Shown: positions 1 through 7,508 of the stretch, in pieces
Position numbering within the stretch: position 1 is the first letter of the stretch
Layout of the letters: the number at the start of each line of letters is the position of its first letter
Assembly (NCBI GenBank): GCA_022793065.1
Contig: JAAWCE010000002.1
Span: 1-64,000 of the forward strand
Origin: Lachnospiraceae bacterium
GTDB taxonomy: Bacteria; Bacillota; Clostridia; Lachnospirales; Lachnospiraceae
Direction of reading: 5' to 3'
DNA: 64,000 nt
Made by a program: the position numbers and the translations under genes
Notes under the pieces: model-generated
Told to the model about the DNA's origin: nothing
What the model saw: only the letters and a program-made list of their open reading frames with translations
Databases searched by the model: none

Positions 1-124
1 ATGCAATCCCCATATACCGGCTAAAGTCCCGCGTCTTGGTACAATCGTGAAGAATCACATTCAGGGCAGCTTTATCATTTGTAGAAGGCTGCTCTTTCTT
101 TCTGCCCTGAATATGATACTTCAC
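1..124 (-). CDS. Possible partial reading frame running off the left edge
   Basis: Read on the minus strand from a GTG at 124, about 41 codons stay open to the window edge, beginning MKYHIQGRKKEQ and continuing with ordinary-looking codons. An in-frame TAA lies directly upstream of the GTG, so the frame cannot start earlier. A TATAAT hexamer lies just upstream, but no Shine-Dalgarno sequence is visible, so the start is uncertain. I do not recognise the product. It could be a short fragment of a neighbouring gene left beside the R-M cassette. Confidence 0.3.
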   Translation of the reverse strand, partial: MKYHIQGRKKEQPSTNDKAALNVILHDCTKTRDFSRYMGIA

Positions 125-382
125 TTAAGAATTATACCACATTTTTTTATAAAAAAATTAAAATATAATATTTTAATGTGTTATAGATTATATGGGCAAT
201 TTTTCTGTAGGGTAAAAATTGGTATTTCAGTCTGAGGCATGTTGTTCCAAATTCTTTTAAATCACAAAATTCATTTTTACATTCAAAATATGTGTATTAT
301 TTGTTATTCATTGGTTGAAAAAGGTGAAGGAATAGATAGGTAGGAAGATTGATAATAAGAATGCAAAAGAATGCTATTAACA
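125..382. other. A/T-rich non-coding stretch before the R-M cassette
   Basis: This interval is strongly A/T rich, has no frame with a credible start and codon pattern, and ends at a consensus promoter. It reads as the upstream flank of the R-M cassette. No terminal inverted repeat or tRNA end marking an insertion boundary was seen. Confidence 0.5.
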
Positions 383-411
383 TTGACATAGCGTATTATA
401 TAAAATATAAT
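383..411 (+). promoter_or_regulatory. Consensus sigma-A promoter of the R-M cassette
   Basis: TTGACA (383-388), a 17-base spacer and TATAAT (406-411) match the vegetative consensus at all twelve positions. Transcription should start near 418. An excellent SD, AAAGGAGGTGA (427-437), follows four bases before the ATG at 441. Such a strong promoter suggests methylase expression is high or is checked by a repressor. Confidence 0.85.
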
Positions 412-440
412 CATATAAGAGAATGCAAAGGAGGTGAATT

Positions 441-680
441 ATGAGATATACATATTTGGACTTAATAGAAGAGGTTCTTAGAAATGAAAAAAGGGAAATG
501 ACACTTGGAGAAATATGGAAGGTTGCAGAAGAAAAGGGATATAGTAAAAAGCTTATGTCAATAGGTAAAACTCCAGTTAATACTATGAATGCATGTATAA
601 GAAAACATATTGAAAATGCAAAAAGTGTTAAGTTTAAGCAAACATCAAAAAATCCAGCGTTATATTACTTGAATAGCTGA
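441..680 (+). CDS. Small HARE-HTH domain protein
   Basis: A 79-residue protein that is essentially one HARE-HTH (HB1/ASXL/restriction endonuclease helix-turn-helix) domain. The typical opening YLDLIEEVL, the TLGEIWKVAEEKGY helix pair and the 'TPVNTMNACI' segment are visible. This domain is usually fused to restriction endonucleases or chromatin proteins and is thought to bind DNA. Here it stands alone, ends 16 bases before the first methylase and shares its promoter. By position it could be a controller protein or a DNA-binding subunit of the endonuclease; that role is inferred. Family assignment is fairly sure. Confidence 0.75.
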   Translation: MRYTYLDLIEEVLRNEKREMTLGEIWKVAEEKGYSKKLMSIGKTPVNTMNACIRKHIENAKSVKFKQTSKNPALYYLNS

Positions 681-696
681 TGAAAGGTCTATTGCA

Positions 697-1533
697 ATGA
701 TTAATAATTATATAAATACTATTTTTAACATAGATTGTCTTGAAGGTATGAAAGAGATGCCGGATAAATCAGTTGATTTAGTTATTGCTGATCCACCATA
801 TAATTTATCTAAAGGGGCGGAGTGGAAATGGGATAATAGTGTTGTGCTTAAGGGTATGGGAGGAAATTGGAATAAAGTAATGGTTGATTGGGACAACATG
901 TCTTTTGAGGAATACTGGAATTTTACTGTTCAATGGATTTCTGAAATAAAAAGAATTCTTAAGCCAACTGGCTCTGTGTGGATATTTGGGACATATCATA
1001 ATATGGGAATTATCAATGTGATTTGTCAAATGCTTCAAGTAGAGATAATTAATGAAATAGTGTGGTTTAAAAGAAATGCGTTTCCCAACCTTTCTGGAAG
1101 AAGGTTTACTGCAAGCCATGAAACGATTTTATGGGCTCATTCTGGCGGTGAAAAAAGACAATATTATTATGATTATGAATATATAAAAAATACAGATTTT
1201 CCTGAAGATTTAATTAAACAACCTGGAAAACAAATGAGAACGGTATGGGATATACCAAATAATAAAACTAAGGAAGAATTGGCATATGGAAAGCATCCGA
1301 CACAAAAACCGATAAGATTGTTGAAGAGAATGATTTTGTCATCTACGAAAGAAGAGGATTTGGTATTTACACCATTTAGTGGTTCTGGAAGTGAGTGTGT
1401 CGCAGCAAAAATGTGTGGAAGAAATTATTGTGGATTTGAATTAAATGCTGAATATTATAATATTTCACTGGAAAGATTAAAGCATTGTGAAAAGGAGAAT
1501 GTTCAAATTAGTTTGTTTGGGAAAGGTACATGA
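697..1533 (+). CDS. Beta-class DNA N6-adenine methyltransferase (type II R-M)
   Basis: A 278-residue S-adenosylmethionine-dependent DNA methylase. The catalytic motif ADPPYNL is near residues 31-37 and the AdoMet-binding FSGSG motif near 227-231. The order DPPY first, FxGxG last defines the beta class. DPPY rather than SPPY favours adenine over N4-cytosine methylation. 'HPTQKP' just before the AdoMet motif is typical. The ATG is preceded by GAAAGG at a suitable distance. It sits between the HARE-HTH gene and a second methylase, so the three are probably one transcript. Codons are A/T rich compared with the chromosome to the right, which suggests transfer. Confidence 0.9.
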   Translation: MINNYINTIFNIDCLEGMKEMPDKSVDLVIADPPYNLSKGAEWKWDNSVVLKGMGGNWNKVMVDWDNMSFEEYWNFTVQWISEIKRILKPTGSVWIFGTYHNMGIINVICQMLQVEIINEIVWFKRNAFPNLSGRRFTASHETILWAHSGGEKRQYYYDYEYIKNTDFPEDLIKQPGKQMRTVWDIPNNKTKEELAYGKHPTQKPIRLLKRMILSSTKEEDLVFTPFSGSGSECVAAKMCGRNYCGFELNAEYYNISLERLKHCEKENVQISLFGKGT

Positions 1534-1540
1534 GAAAAGA

Positions 1541-2344
1541 ATGAAAATTGATCCGGTAATTAAGTGGAGTGGTAGTAAAAGGTCACAGGCACAGGAAATA
1601 ATAAAAAAATTTGAAAAATATGATTGCTACTATGAACCATTTTTAGGAGGTGGTTCTGTTATGTATGCAGTTAATCCATCTAATGCTATTTGTGGAGATA
1701 TTTGTGAACCGCTAATTGGATTTTGGAAGCTGGTTCAAAGCTGCCCGGAAAAAGTAACAAAATATTATTCAGATGAATGGAATCGTCTGCAAAAAGATGG
1801 CTATAAAGTATATTATGATATACGTTCCAGGTTTAATATGGATAAGTCACCATTAGATTTACTCTTTTTATCCCGTACTTGTGTAAATGGATTGATAAGG
1901 TTTAATACAGAAGGGGAGTTTAACAATTCCTTTCATCATACGCGAAAAGGAATAGATCCTAATCGTTTTGAAAAGATCGTTTATGCTTGGCATGAGAGAA
2001 TCTCAAATGTACAATTTATGTGTGGCGATTACAGAGAAACGACGCAAACAGCAAAAAAGAATGACTTGATTTATTTAGACCCACCATATGAAAATACGAA
2101 AGGAAGATATTATGGAACGATTAATTATGAAGAGTTTTATGAGTATCTGGATGAATTGAATAAAAGAGGAGTTAAATATATATTATCTTTTGATGGCATA
2201 CGTGGAGATAAGGAATATGAAACGGGAATACCAAAAGAATTATATGTAAAGAAATTTTTATTAGCTTCTGGGAATTCGTCTTTTAAAAAGGTTATGGATA
2301 AAAGCAATGAACAAGTATATGAAGCTTTATATTTAAACTGGTAA
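1541..2344 (+). CDS. Alpha-class (D12, Dam-like) DNA adenine methyltransferase
   Basis: A 267-residue methylase of the D12 class 6-adenine family (Dam, DpnM). The AdoMet-binding FLGGGS motif comes first (residues 34-39), after the family's WSGSK opening, and the catalytic LDPPY motif follows near residue 180, giving alpha-class order. The reading frame is open from 1487, but the ATG at 1541 removes a long overlap and places MKIDPVIKWSGSK where this family normally begins. The beta-class methylase stops seven bases upstream. Two adenine methylases of different classes usually mean each modifies one strand of an asymmetric site, or a DpnII-like arrangement. Confidence 0.88.
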   Translation: MKIDPVIKWSGSKRSQAQEIIKKFEKYDCYYEPFLGGGSVMYAVNPSNAICGDICEPLIGFWKLVQSCPEKVTKYYSDEWNRLQKDGYKVYYDIRSRFNMDKSPLDLLFLSRTCVNGLIRFNTEGEFNNSFHHTRKGIDPNRFEKIVYAWHERISNVQFMCGDYRETTQTAKKNDLIYLDPPYENTKGRYYGTINYEEFYEYLDELNKRGVKYILSFDGIRGDKEYETGIPKELYVKKFLLASGNSSFKKVMDKSNEQVYEALYLNW

Positions 2345-2364
2345 GAGAATATCTTTTACCAGTT
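2336..2364. terminator. Bidirectional terminator between methylases and endonuclease
   Basis: Thirteen-base arms (2336-2348 and 2352-2364) pair fully, allowing one G-U, around the three-base loop ATA. The methylase stop codon lies inside the stem and the endonuclease stop is 12 bases beyond. The T-tracts are short on both sides, so termination strength is uncertain. Confidence 0.6.
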
Positions 2365-2375
2365 TATTCAATTAA

Positions 2376-4412
2376 TTAATAGATATCAAAAATGTTGATA
2401 GGCAAATTACAGTGTTGTATTGTTATTTTTAAATAGTCAGCCAAAACGTCACCTAAATCAGAAAAGCCTTTGATTTGCATTTGGCAGCGAGAAATAGAAG
2501 TATCAACATCAAATCCTATTAAAACATCACAGTTACATTTGATTGAGATAGTAGATAAGTCAAAGTCTATAGGGGCTAAAAAACATCCAACTGAAGCATA
2601 TTTAAAATCAGACGCATCAATTGTTGCTGTGGAAATAGTCCAAGTGTCCGAACATATAGGGCGTTCTACACTGGGACAGTATAATAGTAAATCAGATATA
2701 TATTTTTTGAGTGCTGGTCCAATGTTGGACTCTAAATCTCCTGCTGATTCTTTCGACTCTGTGCATATGATTAGCGGTTTTTCTAATAAATTAAATAGCA
2801 TCGTAATATGGTCAGGTCTCTTGCTGGCACTTATTCTAGGCAATGTAAGCCATCTGAACTCTGTGCCATATGAAGGTTCCAGACTGTTTATCAGTGATAT
2901 GCCGCTCCAATCTCCTCCAGGAGGATTGCAAAAACTCTCAAAAGTATTAGGAATAATATAGTTAAATATAATGTGCATAAAGGTATCGACATCATTTTCA
3001 GTATAGTGTGTTGGAATTGCATAAATTAGCATATTTAATGTTTGCTTTTTTGTTGTTAAAGTGGCCAATTTATTTTCTTTGTTTTGGATTAGGCGAACAA
3101 TATTAGGGGCATTTATAGTTCTGGTAATTTGGGGTGCGTCAAGTATAATAAAATCGCTTAAAGATACAATAGCGTTCCATAAACCGTTTCCGCCAGCCAA
3201 TGACAATATGCTTTGATCTAGCTTTTGAAGTGTGGATTCAGAGGTTTCACCATATACAAACGTGAGTATTTCTATAGTTTCACCGCAAAGCATTGCAATG
3301 AAGGGAAGAATTCCTCTATCTGGTCGCGCATCGTCTCCGCGTGGTTTAAATCCTTTAAAAATGCAGACAATTAAGTCTTTTTCTGTAGCTAATTTGTTAT
3401 AAAAATCATCATTCATTTCGGGATATATGATACGTAACTCGTTTGTAAAATTAATTTTGTTATAAGAAGGAATCAGACCAAAAGGCAAATCTTTTGAGCC
3501 AATTCCAATACTATATTTAGCTGCTAAATTTGCAAAATCTATATTATGTCCTGTAATGGAGTTTTGGGCTATTTTTTTGCAAAAAGGGAAATGATTATTT
3601 TCTTTTACGAAATCAATTATATTGCCGGAATAATTATTGCGAATAGAAGTCCAATCCTCTTGACTAAAGCTATTAGTGCTGCTTGATGTAGACATAAAAT
3701 CTAATATTTTTAAACTTTTTTCTATTAATGTGTCATATATGGGATTTACATCAATACCATAAATCAAGCCATAGAGTAATGAATATACATTTTTTTCTCC
3801 AAATAGTGATGTGTCAAAATGTTCTAAAGAGGAATCAAAAGAGGGTTGGAACTCTTCTGATTTAAAGTATACTTGAATAGTTGGGTATTTCCAATTTTTT
3901 GAAGCGTAATAGTAGCTATAAGGAAGGGCTGCATTTGGAAAACGTAATGCAATTCTATTTCTATTTTCATCTAACTCATATTTTACAAAATCTATAATGT
4001 ATAGGTAGGGACAAATATTAGACCGAGCAGTTGAGTATGCTCTTCCACTACGCTGCCATGCTTGATTTCCGGCTTGTAAAGCACTACAAAATTCAATGGC
4101 AAGGAGTATTATTTCGCTGTTATTAGTTACCTTTGTTAATAAAACATCAGGAGTTTCGTTTAGAATACTTCCGTTATCTTTTAGGATTTGAAAAATGTTT
4201 GAAGTCCAACGATCGCTTGTATTTTTATTGAAACCAGGAAAGTATTCAAATAACATAGTGTCATTGTTTGTAGTAATTACCTTTACCGATGGGCACGCGG
4301 GTGTGAGAAAAAATCTTTCTTCATTCTGTATGGGAATGGATTTTGAAATAATGGTATAGAGACGTTCACATTCAACAATGTTATCTCCATGTATTCTAAA
4401 ATGTTTATTCAT
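2376..4412 (-). CDS. Putative type II restriction endonuclease of the cassette
   Basis: A 678-residue protein convergent with the two methylases. I could not assign a named enzyme. A candidate nuclease core lies at residues 88-125: PD at 88-89, then AIEFCSALQAGNQAWQRSGRA with an acidic residue at 107. The lysine expected in a PD-(D/E)XK motif is not evident (E107-F-C109), so either the motif is a variant or this region is structural. A second conserved-looking patch is GDDARPDRG farther downstream. A frame is open from a TTG at 4424, but the ATG at 4412 has GGAG at the right distance. It has its own promoter and very A/T-rich codons. Endonuclease function is inferred mainly from context. Confidence 0.65.
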   Translation of the reverse strand: MNKHFRIHGDNIVECERLYTIISKSIPIQNEERFFLTPACPSVKVITTNNDTMLFEYFPGFNKNTSDRWTSNIFQILKDNGSILNETPDVLLTKVTNNSEIILLAIEFCSALQAGNQAWQRSGRAYSTARSNICPYLYIIDFVKYELDENRNRIALRFPNAALPYSYYYASKNWKYPTIQVYFKSEEFQPSFDSSLEHFDTSLFGEKNVYSLLYGLIYGIDVNPIYDTLIEKSLKILDFMSTSSSTNSFSQEDWTSIRNNYSGNIIDFVKENNHFPFCKKIAQNSITGHNIDFANLAAKYSIGIGSKDLPFGLIPSYNKINFTNELRIIYPEMNDDFYNKLATEKDLIVCIFKGFKPRGDDARPDRGILPFIAMLCGETIEILTFVYGETSESTLQKLDQSILSLAGGNGLWNAIVSLSDFIILDAPQITRTINAPNIVRLIQNKENKLATLTTKKQTLNMLIYAIPTHYTENDVDTFMHIIFNYIIPNTFESFCNPPGGDWSGISLINSLEPSYGTEFRWLTLPRISASKRPDHITMLFNLLEKPLIICTESKESAGDLESNIGPALKKYISDLLLYCPSVERPICSDTWTISTATIDASDFKYASVGCFLAPIDFDLSTISIKCNCDVLIGFDVDTSISRCQMQIKGFSDLGDVLADYLKITIQHCNLPINIFDIY

Positions 4413-4446
4413 ATATAGCTCCAATGTATAAAAATATAATAAGGCA

Positions 4447-4476
4447 ATTATATCATATTTATAGTAATATAGTCAA
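4447..4476 (-). promoter_or_regulatory. Promoter of the putative endonuclease gene
   Basis: On the minus strand TTGACT (4471-4476) is separated by 18 bases from TATAAT (4447-4452). Transcription would start about 25-30 bases before the ATG at 4412. It is independent of the methylase promoter, which allows separate timing of modification and cleavage. Confidence 0.7.
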
Positions 4477-4561
4477 AGATTATTTATTTTAGAGATCTTT
4501 TTGATGATTTTTGTAATGTCACATCGTATATTCTTTACCTGGATAAGTTAGTGAATGGTTA

Positions 4562-4590
4562 TTGAAGAATAGGAAAGGGCATGATACAAT
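4562..4590 (+). promoter_or_regulatory. Promoter of nspC
   Basis: TTGAAG (4562-4567), 17 bases, TACAAT (4585-4590). A strong SD (AAGGAGGAA) follows before the ATG at 4635. nspC therefore seems transcribed on its own rather than from a gene to the left. Confidence 0.6.
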
Positions 4591-4634
4591 GAGGTAAGTC
4601 ATTTGTAGCCTGAAAGCGGGCAAGGAGGAATTGC

Positions 4635-5822
4635 ATGTTTTTATCAGAATTACCTACCCCATGCTATGTGGTGGATGAAGCTTTGCTTGAAAAGAATTTG
4701 AAAGTGCTGCAGGGCGTAATGGAGAGTACAGGAGCAAGGATATTACTGGCACAGAAGGCATTCTCTATGTACAGGGTATATCCGTTGATAGGGACATATC
4801 TCTGCGGCGCTGTGGCAAGTGGATTATATGAGGCCAGATTATGTGCGGAAGAGTTGGTGCGTCCAATGATGGAAAGAGAAAGGGGAGGAAGACATTGGGA
4901 GAACCATATTTTCTCTCCGGCATACAGGGATAATGATTTTGAGGAAATTCTTCAGGTGTGCGACCATATTGTATTTAATTCCTGGCGGCAGGTGGAGAAG
5001 TTCGGGGAAAGGGCAAGGGCGGCAGGAAGAAACATTGGTTTGCGAATTAATCCGGAGTGTTCCACCCAGGAAGGACATGCAATTTATGATCCTTGTGCAC
5101 CCGGCTCAAGGTTGGGAGTAACAAAGGAAAATTTTGAAAAAGGACTGAAAGAACATGGGGGCGAATGGTTATTTTCTTTGTTAGATGGTCTGCATTTTCA
5201 TACACTTTGCGAGCAGGATGCGGATGCTTTAGAGCGGACGTTAGATGTGGTAGAAGAGAAATTTGGCATGTATTTGTCTAAGCTGAAGTGGATTAATTTT
5301 GGAGGAGGCCATCATATTACCAGGGAGGGATATGATATTCCCAAATTGGAGCGGTGCATCAGGAGAATGCAGCAGAAGTATGGACTTAGTGTGTATTTGG
5401 AACCAGGTGAGGCGGTTGCATTGAACGCGGGTTTTTTAGTCACAACTGTATTGGAGACTTTGCATAATGGGATGGAAATTGCAATTTTGGACACTTCCGC
5501 AGCCTGTCATATGCCCGATGTATTGGAAATGCCTTACAGACCGCCGCTGCAAGGAAGCGCACAGCCCGGTGAGAAGCTGTATACATATCGGCTGGGAGGT
5601 CCTACTTGCCTGGCGGGAGATGTAATAGGGGATTACTCCTTTGATACTCCATTGAAAGAGGGAGACAGGCTGATATTTGAGGATATGGCCATTTACTCCA
5701 TGGTAAAGAATAATACATTTAACGGAATGCCTCTTCCTTCTATTGCCTTGCAAAAAAAGAATGGCGCATGTGAATTGGTGAAACAGTTCGGATATTCAGA
5801 CTTTAAGGAAAGGCTGGCATAA
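4635..5822 (+). CDS. nspC: Carboxynorspermidine/carboxyspermidine decarboxylase
   Basis: A 395-residue PLP enzyme of the alanine-racemase-like fold III decarboxylases. It removes CO2 from carboxy(nor)spermidine to give (nor)spermidine, the last step of the polyamine route that avoids decarboxylated AdoMet. The PLP lysine is K41 in LLAQKAFS. LHFHTLCEQ, NFGGGHH, the EPGEAV segment and GPTCLAGD with the active-site cysteine are all visible. Length is normal for the family. aguA and aguB lie downstream and supply putrescine. The partner carboxyspermidine dehydrogenase is not in the window; the R-M cassette occupies the upstream side. Confidence 0.93.
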   Translation: MFLSELPTPCYVVDEALLEKNLKVLQGVMESTGARILLAQKAFSMYRVYPLIGTYLCGAVASGLYEARLCAEELVRPMMERERGGRHWENHIFSPAYRDNDFEEILQVCDHIVFNSWRQVEKFGERARAAGRNIGLRINPECSTQEGHAIYDPCAPGSRLGVTKENFEKGLKEHGGEWLFSLLDGLHFHTLCEQDADALERTLDVVEEKFGMYLSKLKWINFGGGHHITREGYDIPKLERCIRRMQQKYGLSVYLEPGEAVALNAGFLVTTVLETLHNGMEIAILDTSAACHMPDVLEMPYRPPLQGSAQPGEKLYTYRLGGPTCLAGDVIGDYSFDTPLKEGDRLIFEDMAIYSMVKNNTFNGMPLPSIALQKKNGACELVKQFGYSDFKERLA

Positions 5823-5874
5823 GGGGAGCAGTGCCGGAGATGGGGGTATTTTTTCCATGGACATGTTCAAATCT

Positions 5875-5910
5875 AAACAGGAGTCCCGATGTAACCGGTA
5901 CTCCTGTTTT
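5875..5910 (+). terminator. Rho-independent terminator after nspC
   Basis: Arms 5875-5884 and 5900-5909 (AAACAGGAGT / ACTCCTGTTT) enclose a 15-base loop, with the 3' arm ending in TTTT. Confidence 0.8.
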
Positions 5911-6060
5911 AAGAGAAAACATGAAAGAGAAAGGTATATAGTAAACTGCAAAAGCAGTGTTGTTGTTTGTCGAAGCTGACAGAACCCTAACGACTATTTG
6001 TTAAAACCCCACAGCTCCTTTGTTTATGTATCTATCATAGCTTGAAAATGTGTCCAAAGT

Positions 6061-6089
6061 TTGACATTGAACTTAAGTAATTATAAAAT
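6061..6089 (+). promoter_or_regulatory. Promoter of aguA-aguB
   Basis: TTGACA (6061-6066), 17 bases, TAAAAT (6084-6089). The predicted transcript starts near 6096, which rules out the in-frame ATG at 6092 and supports the aguA start at 6155. Confidence 0.75.
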
Positions 6090-6154
6090 CTATGAAAAAA
6101 GAAAAATCCTTGAAAATGAGGCAAATAGATGTACTGGAAGGCAGGAGAACTTCT

Positions 6155-7318
6155 ATGAGAATTATTAAGGATAGTACGCCGTCTGCGGACGGTTTTCGTA
6201 TGCCGGCGGAGTATGAGAAACATGAAGGTTGTATTATGATATTCCCGGAGCGTTCTGATTCCTGGCAATATGGCGGTTATGCTGCCAGGAAAGCTTTTGT
6301 AAAGGTGGCGGAGGCGATTGCTGGGTCGGAGAAAGTGACCGTGTGCGCCAGTGGGAGACAGTATGACAATGCAAGAAGCATGCTTTCGGAGCGGATTCGG
6401 GTGGTTGAGATGTCCAGTAATGATGCCTGGGCCAGAGATTATTGTCCTACCTTTGTGAAGAATGACAGGGGGGAGATCAGGGGGATTGATTGGGGATTTA
6501 ATGCCTGGGGCGGACTTTTTGACGGACTGTATTTTCCGTGGGATCAAGATAATCAGATGGCAAGAAAACTCTGCGATTTGATGAATCAGGATGTATATGA
6601 TAAAAGGGATTTTATTCTCGAAGGGGGTTCTATTCATGTGGATGGTCAGGGGACATGTCTGGTTACGGAAAGCTGCCTTTTAAGTAAAGGGAGAAATCCC
6701 GAATTGGACAGAGTCGAAATAGAAAAGATTCTATGTGATTATTTGAACGTGTCTAAGATACTTTGGCTGCCCAGTGGAATCTATGGAGATGAAACCAATG
6801 AACATGTGGATAACATATGTGCTTTTACTGCGCCGGGAGAAGTGGTGTTGGCATGGACCGAAGATGTGACGGATGTGCAATATGACATGTCAAAGGCGTG
6901 CCTGGAGTATCTGGAAAGTGCGACGGATGCGAAAGGCCGGTCTATCAGGGTGCATAAGCTGCCGCTGCCAAAGCCTGTGACCATGACGGCGCAAGAGTGT
7001 GACGGATTGGATGCCTGTTGGGGAGAGGCTACCCGTACCCCTGGGGAGCGGTTGGCGGCGTCGTATGTGAATTTCTATATTGCAAATCATAGTATTGTCA
7101 TGCCTGGATTTGGAGACCCGTCAGATGAAAAGGCCAAAATGATTTTAAGCGATCTGTTCCCGAACAGAGAAGTGATACAGATATATGCCAGGGATATTTT
7201 AATTGGAGGGGGAAATATACACTGCATCACACAACAAATTCCAACATCCGGAAGAGATATGGAATGGGTAAAGGCGCCGAAAGAAGCTCACCCTTTAGTG
7301 CAGTCGCGCAGCGACTGA
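6155..7318 (+). CDS. aguA: Agmatine deiminase
   Basis: A 387-residue member of the peptidyl-arginine-deiminase-like family that hydrolyses agmatine to N-carbamoylputrescine and ammonia in the cytoplasm. The active-site cysteine is C357 in GGGNIHCITQQ. MPAEYEKHEG at the start, NDAWARDYCPTF and 'LEGGSIHVDGQG' are family landmarks. The ATG at 6155 has AGGAG upstream, and the promoter excludes the earlier ATG at 6092. The last 15 codons (APKEAHPLVQSRSD, stop) fall in the left copy of a 43-bp direct repeat. In the right copy the same frame would read on ...SRSDLK before its stop, so the present end appears to have been created by duplication or insertion. Confidence 0.93.
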   Translation: MRIIKDSTPSADGFRMPAEYEKHEGCIMIFPERSDSWQYGGYAARKAFVKVAEAIAGSEKVTVCASGRQYDNARSMLSERIRVVEMSSNDAWARDYCPTFVKNDRGEIRGIDWGFNAWGGLFDGLYFPWDQDNQMARKLCDLMNQDVYDKRDFILEGGSIHVDGQGTCLVTESCLLSKGRNPELDRVEIEKILCDYLNVSKILWLPSGIYGDETNEHVDNICAFTAPGEVVLAWTEDVTDVQYDMSKACLEYLESATDAKGRSIRVHKLPLPKPVTMTAQECDGLDACWGEATRTPGERLAASYVNFYIANHSIVMPGFGDPSDEKAKMILSDLFPNREVIQIYARDILIGGGNIHCITQQIPTSGRDMEWVKAPKEAHPLVQSRSD

Positions 7319-7490
7319 AAAATCGTCCAGCTAGGAAAAGTGAATCCATTTATTAAAAATGTTTTGCTGGACAGGTGAGGTTTTGAAGGCGCACGAGAGC
7401 AAATTTCATGAGATGATTTAGGAATGAAATTTGTCTCTCCTGTGTGTGCGCCGAAAGAAGCTCACCCTTTAGTGCAGTCGCGCAGCGACT
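7274..7490. repeat. GCGCC-bounded hairpin element with 43-bp direct repeats (copy 1)
   Basis: An exact 43-bp repeat occurs at 7274-7316 and 7448-7490 around 131 bases. The left copy encodes the end of aguA. The right copy lies just before the aguB ribosome binding site. Inside, CGTCCAGCTA opens the insert (7324). GTCCAGC/GCTGGAC (7325-7331, 7366-7372) can pair. A long hairpin joins GGCGCAC (7388-7394) and CAAATTTCAT (7400-7409) with ATGAAATTTG (7424-7433) and GTGCGCC (7446-7452), the last overlapping the right repeat. The repeat itself contains the palindrome CAGTCGC-GCA-GCGACT. No coding potential. A related element is at 36418-36583. Confidence 0.75.
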
Positions 7491-7508
7491 TAAAATAGGA
7501 GAAAGAAA

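Noticed and set aside
47..235. 62-codon plus-strand frame at the left edge
   Set aside because: No SD, odd composition, and the minus strand of 1-124 has the better codon pattern.
2470..2961. 163-codon plus-strand frame inside the endonuclease gene
   Set aside because: Antisense shadow of the 678-residue protein, with no SD or recognisable domain.
6035..6637. 200-codon minus-strand frame over aguA
   Set aside because: Antisense to conserved aguA coding sequence; low-complexity translation.
7274..7490. CRISPR-like repeat-spacer-repeat
   Set aside because: Only two repeat copies, a 131-base spacer holding a hairpin, no cas genes and overlap with aguA coding sequence.
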